Positions 26,602-36,606 of a stretch of 64,000 bases of DNA are shown in pieces. Source of the stretch: Mariniblastus sp. (lineage in GTDB: Bacteria > Planctomycetota > Planctomycetia > Pirellulales > Pirellulaceae); the NCBI GenBank assembly GCA_011523945.1, contig WTFU01000023.1, positions 18,536-82,535 of the forward strand, written 5' to 3'. The notes beneath the pieces were generated by a model. It had not been told where the DNA came from. It worked only from the letters and a program-made list of their open reading frames with translations, and searched no databases. The translations under genes and the position numbers were made by a program. Numbering within the stretch: position 1 is the first letter of the stretch; each line of letters starts with the position of its first letter.

Positions 26602-28038
26602 CTAGGCGAGGACACCTGAAATCAACTTTCCATGAACGTCGGTCAATCTCATGTCTCGGCCAGACCAGCGATAAGTCAGTTTCTTGTGATCTACACCCAA
26701 CAAATGCAACATCGTTGCATGCAGATCATGAATTTGCAGCTTATCCTGAATCGCCTTGTAGCCAAACTCATCCGTCGCCCCAACAACGGTTCCACCGCGA
26801 ACACCGCCACCGGCCATCCACAAACTGAAACCGAACGGATTATGATCACGCCCGTTGGCTCCCTGAGCAAACGGAGTTCTCCCAAATTCCCCCGACCACA
26901 CGACCAAGGTATCCTCGAATAAACCTCGCTGTTTAAGATCGTTCAATAATGCTCCTATCGGCTGATCCACCGCGATCGCATTGTCCTCATGCCCCTTTTT
27001 CAAATTATTATGCTGATCCCAGCGGTCATGCCCTACATTTGGGCAGGTCAGCTCAATGAATCGCACCCCCCGTTCTAGCAGGCGTCTCGCCAAAAGACAC
27101 TGGCGACCATAAATCGCTGTCTTCGGATTTTTAGAGTTTAAGCCATAAGCCTCTTTCGTATTTTCAGTCTCACCAGCCAAACTAGCTAAATCAGGAACGA
27201 CTGACTGCATTTTGAATGCGAGCTCATAATTCGCAATCGCTGATTCAAGCTGATCATCTTTCCCAATCCGCTTCAGATTTTCAGCATCTAGGCGGTTTAA
27301 CAGATCAAGCTTATTTCGCTGGAGTGATGGCTTGCGCTCATGCGGGCGAATGTTCGCGATCGGCGATTCACCGGTGTTAAAAACTGAACCCTGATAGGAT
27401 GCCGGCAGAAACCCACTGTTAAAGCAGTCGAGTCCACCAGGTGGAGTTAAGCCACCATTGAGTACGATGAATCCAGGCAAATCTTTGCACTCGCTCCCTA
27501 ATCCATACCCCAGCCACGCACCCATGCTGGGGCGACCTTGGAAACCGCTGCCAGTATGAAGGAAGTAATTTGCATTAGTATGCTCTGAAAAATCACTCGT
27601 CATCGAACGAATTACCGCCAAATCATCGACGTGTTTAGCGACGTTCGGAAAAAGATCACTTACCGGAGTCCCCGACTCACCATAATTCCTAAACTTCCAG
27701 GGGCTCATCAGTGTTTTGCCGATGTTGTTAAACTGGGTCGGTTCAACTTTCATCGAAAACGGTTTCCCGTTTTCCTTTTCCAGCCTCGGCTTGGGATCAA
27801 AGGTGTCCACCTGAGACGGACCGCCATCCATATACAGATAAACGACGCGCTTCACTTTCGCAGGGTGATGCAATCCTTGCGTACACGTCTCATCCCCTAA
27901 CAACCCGAAATTCTCTCCCTCAGCCAGCAAGGCAGAAAGCGCTACCGCACCAAACCCGCAAGCGGATTGCTTCAACATCGCTCGTCGGGTCAAACCCCTT
28001 GGCCGAAAGTTCCCACAATGAGATTTTCTTTTCTTCAC
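26602..28038 (-). CDS. DUF1501 Tat-exported protein
   Basis: A 478-residue DUF1501 protein, related to the sulfatase/alkaline phosphatase fold and abundant in Planctomycetota. The leader has LTRRAMLKQSACGFGAVALS, a twin-arginine signal, preceded by an arginine-rich start. Conserved blocks include VYLYMDGGPSQVDTFDPKP, SDFSEHTNANYFLHTG and VWSGEFGRTPFAQG. Its biochemical function is unknown. The start is GTG. It lies 133 nt downstream of the DUF1549/DUF1553 cytochrome protein on the same strand, the standard pairing in this phylum, and the two products probably work together outside the cytoplasm. Confidence 0.92.
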   Translation of the reverse strand: MKKRKSHCGNFRPRGLTRRAMLKQSACGFGAVALSALLAEGENFGLLGDETCTQGLHHPAKVKRVVYLYMDGGPSQVDTFDPKPRLEKENGKPFSMKVEPTQFNNIGKTLMSPWKFRNYGESGTPVSDLFPNVAKHVDDLAVIRSMTSDFSEHTNANYFLHTGSGFQGRPSMGAWLGYGLGSECKDLPGFIVLNGGLTPPGGLDCFNSGFLPASYQGSVFNTGESPIANIRPHERKPSLQRNKLDLLNRLDAENLKRIGKDDQLESAIANYELAFKMQSVVPDLASLAGETENTKEAYGLNSKNPKTAIYGRQCLLARRLLERGVRFIELTCPNVGHDRWDQHNNLKKGHEDNAIAVDQPIGALLNDLKQRGLFEDTLVVWSGEFGRTPFAQGANGRDHNPFGFSLWMAGGGVRGGTVVGATDEFGYKAIQDKLQIHDLHATMLHLLGVDHKKLTYRWSGRDMRLTDVHGKLISGVLA

Positions 28039-28171
28039 GCGTATACCATCTCAATTCTTCTAACTAAACGACTTCAAATCTTTATTGATGAATTTTAATC
28101 TGCCAAACCCAAGCTACGAACTCAATTCCTTACGATGTCGCAGACACTGAAACGAGTCACTTTCTTGGATA

Positions 28172-31100
28172 TCAACGGATATAAATAAATTCTTTCAGAT
28201 TAATAACGACGTGACAGAAATCCTGCCAGACTTCCAAACTATTATCCACACTGTCCTCAGAAACACCGAGTGCCTTCGCCTGTAAACTAATGAACTCAAC
28301 AGCGTTTTGGCTTTCTGTAGCGGAAGGCAACCGCCCAACGGCCGTCAGGTAGACATCATTTATACGCGTCTGCTCATCCTTCCCTTCCTTAATCAGTCTT
28401 TCAGCCCAAATTTTTGCCTGGCCAATTACGAACGGATCATTCAAAAGTATCAATGCCTGCGCTGGCACGTTAGACTTATTCCTCGCACCAATCGCGTTAA
28501 AAGGAATTGGCGTATCGAAAGCGAGCATCATGGGGGAGAGAAAATTCCTCCTTACCGAGATGTAAACACTTCTTCTACCCGCCCCATCAATTGGACCACT
28601 CGTTCGAGGTCGCCCTCGCCCCGACATAAACGGGGTTAGATGGACGGGAACCGATGGTCCGTACATTTTCAAATCAAGATTACCTGCGACTGCCAACAAG
28701 GAGTCTCGAATCGCCTCCCCTTGCAAGCGCCGAATTCTTGCGTGATGTAACAACAGATTCGCCGGATCGACTTTGTCTCCATCTACTGATGAATTACTCG
28801 ACATTCGATAGGTTTTCGTAAGCACTAGACGTTTTATTAATCGTTTAATTGACTGACCGTCAGACGCAAATTCTTTCGCTAGATAATCCAGCAACTCCGG
28901 ATGGGTTGGTTTTTCGCCGAGCACTCCAAAATTATCGACAGAACTAACAATCCCTCGACCAAATAAATGATGCCAGACTCGGTTAACGGCTACCCGCGTG
29001 GTCAAAGGATTATTAGGAGCAGTCATCTTCTGAGCTAACTGAAGACGCCCGCTACCGTTTTTTGGGTTCAATGCACGATCCGAAATTGCGGATAAAAAGT
29101 GCCGCGGCGCAACTGCCCCCAGGGTCTTATGGTTGCCCCTGATAAATATTTTTTCATCCTCTCCAGTACCGTCAGTCAATGCCATCGCAAATACAGGAGC
29201 GGGAACATCTCGATCAATTTCTTCTAGCTTCTCTCGAATGGCTTGCAATTGGCCTACCTTATCGACCAATACATTTCGAGACGACTCACGAATCGGTGAC
29301 GCGACCGAAACGTAGTTGTCGAATTTCCCACCCGCATCAATTGAGCTGGATTTTAAAGACGGCAAAAACAGACCAACTAGATCCCGCTCAATCATATAAT
29401 CGATCAACGTTGAGGTGTTGGTAACTGACGAGTCCAAACTTTTGGCAACCACTCCGTCTACCCACCGATCGACAAACCCAGCGAGGGAGTCAAATTTCTC
29501 GCCCGAAAATACTTCAGATTCCGGATCAACAGGACTCGCGCCATTCGAGAAACGAATTTGCTCCAATTCAACGAACCCATGGCCATGATCTATGATTTCA
29601 ATGTGAGCGCGGCGACCGAGTTGGTTCCTAATGTCGCCTGATTGTGTTTCCCAGTGAAACTCAGCCGAGTCCCGAATATTAAACTTACAACCCCGAAAGA
29701 GTAGCGCATTAAATTCATCCATGGTGTAACCATCAATCACCAGCCTTACTGTAGCATTTCGCCCTCGGCAGAGATAATGAATATGGGATTGATTCAACTC
29801 AAAGGTCGGCGACCGAATCACGCCACAAAACTTTGCGCCATATCGACCACTGTTAATCGAGACGTTTCCATCCAAAAGCGACCCCACTGCGGAAAACACC
29901 GGAGTCTGACCTGCAACATCGAAGGCAAACCCGGTTCGGTACCAACCCTCTGGCAAGCCCTTCGAAAAATCTGCAAAAACAGTGGTATCTGCGTCCCATT
30001 TTTTTATTCTCTCCAACCGCGATTCAACTTGACCTTTCAAACTCCCAGACAATCCGTCACCGATCTGGACATTCTTCTTGGAAACAAGCTTAAGTAGATT
30101 AAATGGATTGGACTTGGATGAAGAAGCGGGATCCTTAATGGCATCCACCAGTCTTTGCAGCAATTCTGGATTTAATTGAGCCTGTTTAGCTGCTTTAGCC
30201 ACGGTCAAGATAGAACCGCTTCCAGCTTCAGGAATCGACTGCAACTCCAAAAAATCGATGCCTATCATTCGCTCAGGTTTGGCAGCCTTATTGGATTCAG
30301 ACAAAACAAACGACAAGCGATTGGCGCCCGAAAGTAGTGAGACTTTCCCAAAATCAACACTCGCTTTCCCAATCTTCGGCGCAAAAAAGTCGAGTCGCTC
30401 CGACACAACTTCGCCGTTTAGCATCACCTTCGCAACTCCGTAATCAACTGCCTGAGTGAAGTCACCACTTAACAACACCGTAGCCTCTGGCCCCTCATGC
30501 GAAAACTCAACCACCCACTGACTTCCAACCTGCCCACCTCGCCACCAAAGCTGCTTATTTCCACTCCATAACAAATTGTTTTGCTTCGCGATCGTCTGTT
30601 GCACAACCGTTCCGGCCGAAACACTAACCTGATTCAAACCTTCCCCTTCAATTCTTATGGGAGCAGGTTGATTCCATTCCGGATCCGATCTCAAAATCTC
30701 CAACGATGCAACAACATACTTTTTAAAATCTGCCCGGTTAGTCTTTGAAATTGCGTCGAGAATTTCAAGCGATAACGTGTTACCCTGAGCAACCAATTTC
30801 GAAGCATCCTTAAATCGCGTCTCAATCTTTCGCCCCGGATCCAACATAGCCGACTGACGTCGCGAGCTTTGCAAGAACCCGGACAACGCATAATAGTCCT
30901 CTGTCGTAATAGCATCGAACTTGTGATCGTGACAACGTGCACAGGCCACCGTCATTCCCAGAAACGTTTTCGTCATGACGTCGATCTGATTATCGATCGT
31001 TCTTGCTTCCTCTGCTTTCGCATCAACCGGCGAATGCTTGGCCTCCCCCAAAAACCAAAATCCAGTCCCTAAAATTGACTCGTTATAGTCTTCAGTAGTG

Positions 31101-32041
31101 TGGCGCCGTGGACGAGCCAGAAGATCGCCCGCGATGTGTTCCTGTAATAGCTGCTTGTAGGAAACGTCCTCGTTAAAGGCTCGAATTAAATAATCACGAT
31201 AGCGAAAAGCATTTCGAATTTCATAATCAAATTCATGCCCTCCAGATTCTGCGTATCGAATCAAATCCATCCAGTGCCGCGCCCAGCGCTCTCCAAACCG
31301 GTCAGAATCTAGTAGTCCATCTACCACTTTTTCAAACGCACGGGGATTCTCGTCATTGACGAAAGACTCAACCGTTTCGGGCGAAGGCGGCAAGCCGATC
31401 AAATCGAAATAGGCTCTTCGAATCAAAATCCTTCGTTCAGCCTCGACCGCAGGGCTTAAGCCTGCCAATTCCAATTTCTTCAATATAAAGTTGTCCACCG
31501 AATCCGCCGGCCAGCCAGCATCCTCAACGGTGGGCACTCGGGGTTGTTTGATTGGCTTCCATACCCAGTGAGAAGCTTTTCGAGCCTCCAGATCAAAGGC
31601 TTCGCGTTGCACTTCTTCGGTCTCACCGGTCTCGGGCCAGGCCGCACCGTCCTTAACCCATTGCGTCAGAATCTCAATTTCTTCCGCAGACATCTTGGTA
31701 TCCGGGGGCATTTCATAAACATCACCATAGTTGATGGCGTCAATGAGCAAACTTTCCTCGGGAGCACCTGCGACCACCGCGGGTCCTGTGTCGCCGCCAA
31801 ACAACATGCCCTTCCGGGACGATAAATTCAGCCCCCCCTCAAGTGGTTTGGAGTCCGGGCCGTGGCAACTGAAACACTTGTCTACGAGTAAAGGCCGAAC
31901 CTTCTTTTCAAAAAATTCAATTTGCGCTGATGTGAACGTTACCGATTTATCCGCTTCCGATTCTTGAGCTTTCAGACAAGACGGAGCGGTAATTAATACA
32001 GCAAGCACTAAGACAACCGGTAGAAAATATGATTTTATCAT
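28172..32041 (-). CDS. Planctomycete cytochrome c / DUF1549 / DUF1553 protein
   Basis: A 1289-residue exported protein. The signal peptide spans about residues 1-25 (cleavage near LKAQ). A PSCyt1-type cytochrome domain follows, with heme motif CFSCH at 56-60 (the His is 60) and the typical ending PPDTKMSAEEIEILTQWVKDGAAWP. DUF1549 lies at about 175-385 (SVDNFILKKLELAGLSP, GTGFWFLGEAKHSP) and DUF1553 at about 1000-1260 (NPLTTRVAVNRVWHHLFGRG, then LGEKPTHPELLDYLA). A roughly 600-residue middle region includes beta-rich, carbohydrate-binding-like segments I cannot assign. The role is unknown; families of this type are linked to polysaccharide use. It is upstream of DUF1501 and divergent from the FAD/Fe-S gene. 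Confidence 0.92.
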   Translation of the reverse strand: MIKSYFLPVVLVLAVLITAPSCLKAQESEADKSVTFTSAQIEFFEKKVRPLLVDKCFSCHGPDSKPLEGGLNLSSRKGMLFGGDTGPAVVAGAPEESLLIDAINYGDVYEMPPDTKMSAEEIEILTQWVKDGAAWPETGETEEVQREAFDLEARKASHWVWKPIKQPRVPTVEDAGWPADSVDNFILKKLELAGLSPAVEAERRILIRRAYFDLIGLPPSPETVESFVNDENPRAFEKVVDGLLDSDRFGERWARHWMDLIRYAESGGHEFDYEIRNAFRYRDYLIRAFNEDVSYKQLLQEHIAGDLLARPRRHTTEDYNESILGTGFWFLGEAKHSPVDAKAEEARTIDNQIDVMTKTFLGMTVACARCHDHKFDAITTEDYYALSGFLQSSRRQSAMLDPGRKIETRFKDASKLVAQGNTLSLEILDAISKTNRADFKKYVVASLEILRSDPEWNQPAPIRIEGEGLNQVSVSAGTVVQQTIAKQNNLLWSGNKQLWWRGGQVGSQWVVEFSHEGPEATVLLSGDFTQAVDYGVAKVMLNGEVVSERLDFFAPKIGKASVDFGKVSLLSGANRLSFVLSESNKAAKPERMIGIDFLELQSIPEAGSGSILTVAKAAKQAQLNPELLQRLVDAIKDPASSSKSNPFNLLKLVSKKNVQIGDGLSGSLKGQVESRLERIKKWDADTTVFADFSKGLPEGWYRTGFAFDVAGQTPVFSAVGSLLDGNVSINSGRYGAKFCGVIRSPTFELNQSHIHYLCRGRNATVRLVIDGYTMDEFNALLFRGCKFNIRDSAEFHWETQSGDIRNQLGRRAHIEIIDHGHGFVELEQIRFSNGASPVDPESEVFSGEKFDSLAGFVDRWVDGVVAKSLDSSVTNTSTLIDYMIERDLVGLFLPSLKSSSIDAGGKFDNYVSVASPIRESSRNVLVDKVGQLQAIREKLEEIDRDVPAPVFAMALTDGTGEDEKIFIRGNHKTLGAVAPRHFLSAISDRALNPKNGSGRLQLAQKMTAPNNPLTTRVAVNRVWHHLFGRGIVSSVDNFGVLGEKPTHPELLDYLAKEFASDGQSIKRLIKRLVLTKTYRMSSNSSVDGDKVDPANLLLHHARIRRLQGEAIRDSLLAVAGNLDLKMYGPSVPVHLTPFMSGRGRPRTSGPIDGAGRRSVYISVRRNFLSPMMLAFDTPIPFNAIGARNKSNVPAQALILLNDPFVIGQAKIWAERLIKEGKDEQTRINDVYLTAVGRLPSATESQNAVEFISLQAKALGVSEDSVDNSLEVWQDFCHVVINLKEFIYIR

Positions 32042-32283
32042 TGGCGACTTAACGAAATGGTTGCTACAAATTCATGAATACAGGAAACCGCGTTTCGACG
32101 GACTTAGTCTAAAGTCCATTTTCAAATTCGTCAAAATAGATTCACCACAATTTCGACACGGTATTATTACAAACAAATATCAATTGCACTCAAATGTTCA
32201 ACGAAAATAATAAAAACAAATCAGAACGTTGGGAATTCGGATAGTTTGAGCTTAATTTTACTTTCTACGAGTTTATCTCGCTT

Positions 32284-35262
32284 ATGATCGCCCCCGAACT
32301 TCAATGTCAACTTGAACGAATCGGCTCTCTCCTCGACGGGGAAATGCACGTTTCCAGCTTGATGAGAAGCGCCTACTCGACCGATGCGTCCGTTTACCGT
32401 GAACAACCATTAGCAGTTGCAATTCCACGGTCAGATACAGATATCCAGAAGCTAATTAAATTCGCGGGCGAATACGGACTGAGTTTGATACCTCGCGCAG
32501 CCGGGACTTCACTAGCCGGGCAGGTGGTTGGAAACGGAATAGTTGTAGATATCTCTAGACATTTTACCAGCATTTTAGAAATCAATACTTCGGAGCGTTG
32601 GGTGCGGGTACAACCCGGCGTAATTCGCGATGAATTAAACGTGGCACTGAGACCATTCGGTTTGATGTTCGGCCCGGAAACATCCACCTCCAACCGCGCA
32701 ATGATTGGCGGGATGCTGGGCAATAATTCATGCGGCTCAAACTCTCTAAGATTTGGTAGCACCCGCGATCATACTCTCGAGGTCAGTGGCTTTCTTTCTG
32801 ACGGCACCTCCACTTCATTCAAAAAGTTAACCACTCAACAGTTTAAGCAAAAATGCGACTCCGCCCCGGAACTTTTAGAAACCAAGATTTATCGGGGCGT
32901 TCGTGATTTGCTCATCCCAACCGAAACCAAATCGGAAATCCGAAAACAATTCCCCAAACCCGAAATTAGGCGACGTAATACAGGTTACGCACTCGACCTG
33001 CTGATGGATGCCAACGCCCTGGATCCTCAGAGTGAACGCCCGTTTAACTTTTGCAATCTCCTGGCCGGATCGGAGGGAACACTCTTTTTTGCGACCGAGC
33101 TAAAATTAAACTGCGTCCCCCTCCCCCCTTCTTCGGTCGGAGTGCAATGCGCGCATTTCCCTTCGGTCAAAGACGCACTTGAAGCGACACAAATTGCTGT
33201 GAAACACAACCCTTACGCGGTTGAGTTAATTGATCACCACATTCTTGACGGCGCTTCCCGCAATCTCCAGCAAATCGAAAACATGTCCTTCATTGTTGGA
33301 TCGCCAAAAGCCGTACTCATTACCGAGTTGCGGGGTAACACAGAATCAGAGGTTCTGTTCAAGCTAGAACAGCTTAAATCGGAATTAGTAAAATCCAGCC
33401 CCGGGACAGCCTACCCCACGTTGCTCGGGGAGGAAACAAAACAGGTCTGGGAGTTGAGAAAAGCCGGACTGGGAGTTCTTTCCAATGCACCGGGAGACGC
33501 GAAACCCGTCGCAGTGATCGAGGATACGGCAGTAGCGCTGCCCGACCTCCCGGATTTCATTGGTGAACTGAACAACATCCTCCAAAACAAATACGATCTA
33601 GATTGCGTGCATTACGCGCACGCCGGATCGGGGGAACTTCACCTGCGCCCAATTCTAAATCTAAAATCAAAATCTGATCAGCGCGTTTTCCGCGCCGTCG
33701 CTCAAGACATTGCCCGACTCGTGAAATCTTATCGCGGCTCTTTAAGTGGGGAACACGGGGACGGCCGACTGCGTGGCGAATTCTTAGAATCTATGATCGG
33801 AAGTGAAAACTTTGCTATCGTCAAACAAATAAAAGAACTGTGGGACCCAAACAACATATTCAATCCAGGTAAGATCATTGGCTCACCTCCAATGAACACT
33901 CACCTCAGGTATCGTCCGGACCAAAAAACGACGGATGTAAATACCATCTATGACTTTGAACCAGAAAAAGGAATACTACGCGCCGCAGAATTATGCAGTG
34001 GCTCTGGTGATTGCCGGAAAACAGAACTGACCGGAGGGACGATGTGTCCCAGTTATATGGCCACCCGCAACGAACTGGACTCCACACGTGCGAGAGCCAA
34101 CCTCCTTCGAGAGACGCTTACCAATCCGGTTAACCCAGCACACCCTCTGGCGAACGATGACCTAAGAAAAGTAATGGACCTATGCCTTTCCTGCAAAGGC
34201 TGTAAACGTGAATGCCCTTCCAATGTCGATGTGAGTAAGCTCAAGTCGGAATTCCTGCAAGCTTACTATGACACGAATGGTGTTCCCAAAATTGCTAAAC
34301 GCATTGCAAATTTCTCGCGGAACATCAAACACGCTCATCGTTTCAGTCGGCCATTGAACCATTTACTTAAAAACCAATTCACAGGAAACATGTTAAAAAA
34401 ATGGCTTGGAATTGCTCCTGAGCGTTCCCTGCCAACCCTTCCGAAATATACTTTCCGACAGTGGTTTACAAATCGCAGTCACATCGCAAATCTTCAATCC
34501 CAAGGAAGTGTCTATCTGTTTTGCGATGAATTCACCAATTACCTGGAACCTGACATCGGCAAAGCAGCGGTGGAACTTCTTGAAAACCTTGGGTTTGAAA
34601 TAAAGCTACCTTTTCACGAAGAGAGCGGGCGATCTGCAATTTCGCAAGGACTTCTACGAATGGCGAAAAACTACGCCAATGAGAATGTCCGACAATTCCG
34701 AGAACTGGTCGGATCGAATGCCCCTCTGGTGGGAATCGAACCGTCTGCCATTCTTACATTTCGAGACGAGTACCCCGCTCTTGTTGACAAATCACTCCGG
34801 GATTCAGCAAACGAATTAGCAAAACACGCATTCATGTTTGACGAGTTCATCGAAATGCAGATTGATAAGGGTAAAATCCACTCGAATCAATTCGAGTCGA
34901 AAAAACAAATCATTCGATTACATGGACACTGCCACCAGAAAGCACTCGCATCACTCAAACCAACCATTAGGATGCTGCAACTTCCAGCAGGCCATCGCGT
35001 ACGCTTAATTCCATCGGGATGCTGTGGAATGGCAGGTTCATTTGGATATTCGCGGGAACACTACGATCTCTCCATGAAAATTGGCGAACTCGTACTGTTT
35101 CCAAACATCCGAGCGGAAGAACCGAATTCGATTATCGCTTCCCCGGGAACTAGCTGCCGTCACCAGATTCTCGACGGAACGGGTCGTTTAGCCCAGCATC
35201 CAATAGAAATTCTTAATGCTCGCCTGAAGCGTACTAAATCGCCCATCACCCAAGCAAAGTAA
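32284..35262 (+). CDS. FAD-binding and Fe-S-binding oxidoreductase (GlcD/GlpC-type fusion)
   Basis: A 992-residue fusion of an FAD-linked 2-hydroxyacid (D-lactate or glycolate) dehydrogenase with an iron-sulfur, CCG-containing electron-transfer module. The FAD_binding_4 region shows PRAAGTSLAGQVVG and GGMLGNNSCGSNSLRFG; the oxidase C-terminal domain ends at SLSGEHGDGRLRGEF and WDPNNIFNPGK. A Cys set is at CSGSGDCRKT...GGTMCPSY, and the canonical CLSCKGCKRECP cluster follows at about 636-647. The C-terminal CCG part has HGHCHQKALA and SGCCGMAGSFG. It probably oxidises D-lactate or a similar acid and feeds electrons to quinones. It is monocistronic by spacing. Confidence 0.9.
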   Translation: MIAPELQCQLERIGSLLDGEMHVSSLMRSAYSTDASVYREQPLAVAIPRSDTDIQKLIKFAGEYGLSLIPRAAGTSLAGQVVGNGIVVDISRHFTSILEINTSERWVRVQPGVIRDELNVALRPFGLMFGPETSTSNRAMIGGMLGNNSCGSNSLRFGSTRDHTLEVSGFLSDGTSTSFKKLTTQQFKQKCDSAPELLETKIYRGVRDLLIPTETKSEIRKQFPKPEIRRRNTGYALDLLMDANALDPQSERPFNFCNLLAGSEGTLFFATELKLNCVPLPPSSVGVQCAHFPSVKDALEATQIAVKHNPYAVELIDHHILDGASRNLQQIENMSFIVGSPKAVLITELRGNTESEVLFKLEQLKSELVKSSPGTAYPTLLGEETKQVWELRKAGLGVLSNAPGDAKPVAVIEDTAVALPDLPDFIGELNNILQNKYDLDCVHYAHAGSGELHLRPILNLKSKSDQRVFRAVAQDIARLVKSYRGSLSGEHGDGRLRGEFLESMIGSENFAIVKQIKELWDPNNIFNPGKIIGSPPMNTHLRYRPDQKTTDVNTIYDFEPEKGILRAAELCSGSGDCRKTELTGGTMCPSYMATRNELDSTRARANLLRETLTNPVNPAHPLANDDLRKVMDLCLSCKGCKRECPSNVDVSKLKSEFLQAYYDTNGVPKIAKRIANFSRNIKHAHRFSRPLNHLLKNQFTGNMLKKWLGIAPERSLPTLPKYTFRQWFTNRSHIANLQSQGSVYLFCDEFTNYLEPDIGKAAVELLENLGFEIKLPFHEESGRSAISQGLLRMAKNYANENVRQFRELVGSNAPLVGIEPSAILTFRDEYPALVDKSLRDSANELAKHAFMFDEFIEMQIDKGKIHSNQFESKKQIIRLHGHCHQKALASLKPTIRMLQLPAGHRVRLIPSGCCGMAGSFGYSREHYDLSMKIGELVLFPNIRAEEPNSIIASPGTSCRHQILDGTGRLAQHPIEILNARLKRTKSPITQAK

Positions 35263-35346
35263 ACAACTCTGCCTATGCCCTCTTCGCGTAGATAAAAATC
35301 AGTCTAGAATACCGTTTTACGAAAAATAGAAACGGCGTTGAGACTT

Positions 35347-36606
35347 ATGGAACAACAGATTTTTCACCATACCTACGCGAACGGTATCACACTCGTCGCG
35401 CAGCCAATGCCTTGGCTTGAGTCGGCTGCATTTTCCATTGCCGTTCCCGCTGGGTGCCGATACGACGCAACCCCGCAACGAGGAATTGCCAACTTCGTTT
35501 GTGAAATGGTTCAACGAGGCTGCGGAAATTTAAACAGCCGTGAATTTATCGAAACGCTTGAATCGTTAGGCGTTGACTACTCTTCTTCAGCCTCGCTTTA
35601 CAACACCAATTTTGGCGGCGCAATGCAAGCGGCTCAGCTTCACGATGCATTACGTGTCTATGCGGATGTGCTTCAGCGTCCCACTTTCCCCGAAGACCAA
35701 CTGGAAGACGGCAGATTGGTTTGCTTTCAGGAAATCGCGGCATTGCGGGACGATCTCGCCCAAAGAGCTTTACAAAGACTTCGATTGAATTTTTATGGCG
35801 CAATTGATGGAAGAAATTGCGAGGGAACGCTTGAAACAGTGCAAAGCATTACGCTTGACGAAATCAAAGATTTTTACGATCGCCACTATCGCCCAAATGG
35901 ATTGATCATTGCCTGTGCTGGAAAACTTGACTTTGATTCACTTCAGGCACATGTTGGTGAGCTTTTCCAAGACTGGCAATCTAAACCTGCCCCGGTTGTC
36001 GCACTTGAGCCATCCCAACATGGCATTGAACACATTGAACACGAAAGTGAACAAACTCATATTGCCATTGCCTACCCCGGCGTTCCCTATTCCCATAAGA
36101 ACTACTATCTCAATCGGGGAGCGATCGGTGTTCTTTCTGGAGGAATGAGTTCGCGATTGTTCACTGAAGTCCGTGAAAAACGGGGATTGTGCTATACCGT
36201 ATTTGCCTCCTGCCATACTCTGAAAGATAAAGGTGCAGTTCTTTGCTACAGCGGAACCACGAACGAAAGAGCTCAGGAAACCCTTGATGTTATCATTGAA
36301 GAACTCCAAAAAATGGCTTTGGGAATTAAAGAGGACGAACTGCGCCGCCTTAAAGTTCAAGTGAAAAGCGGCATGATCATGCAACAGGAATCATGCCGTG
36401 GTCGTGCAGGATCAATCGCCGGCGATTGGTTTCACCTCGGTCGCGTTCGCACACTTGATGAAGTCAATGAAAAAATCAACGAGTTAACGGTTGAAGCCAT
36501 CAACGAATATCTCGCCGCCAATCCCCCGAAAAGTTTCGACATCGTCACTTTAGGTCCACAACCTCTGGAGTATGAAGCAAATGGAATATCGGCAACACAG
36601 GCTTAA
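35347..36606 (+). CDS. M16-family peptidase homologue lacking the zinc motif
   Basis: A roughly 419-residue M16B-type protein from the ATG at 35347 (a TTG at 35338 in the same frame is an alternative). The fold blocks of the family are present, including VREKRGLCYTVFAS and the C-terminal half. The HxxEH zinc site, however, is replaced: where active enzymes have HFLEH it reads NFVCE, and the later EE motif is CFQEIAALRDDL. It should therefore be non-catalytic, like the alpha subunit of mitochondrial processing peptidase. The next gene encodes an intact M16 enzyme and overlaps it, so the two likely form a heterodimer. Confidence 0.88.
   Translation: MEQQIFHHTYANGITLVAQPMPWLESAAFSIAVPAGCRYDATPQRGIANFVCEMVQRGCGNLNSREFIETLESLGVDYSSSASLYNTNFGGAMQAAQLHDALRVYADVLQRPTFPEDQLEDGRLVCFQEIAALRDDLAQRALQRLRLNFYGAIDGRNCEGTLETVQSITLDEIKDFYDRHYRPNGLIIACAGKLDFDSLQAHVGELFQDWQSKPAPVVALEPSQHGIEHIEHESEQTHIAIAYPGVPYSHKNYYLNRGAIGVLSGGMSSRLFTEVREKRGLCYTVFASCHTLKDKGAVLCYSGTTNERAQETLDVIIEELQKMALGIKEDELRRLKVQVKSGMIMQQESCRGRAGSIAGDWFHLGRVRTLDEVNEKINELTVEAINEYLAANPPKSFDIVTLGPQPLEYEANGISATQA
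36567..36570 (+). promoter_or_regulatory. Ribosome binding site deciding the start of the second M16 gene
   Basis: GGAG is 1 nt before the ATG at 36572 but 10 nt before the in-frame ATG at 36581, so the second ATG is favoured. Confidence 0.5.
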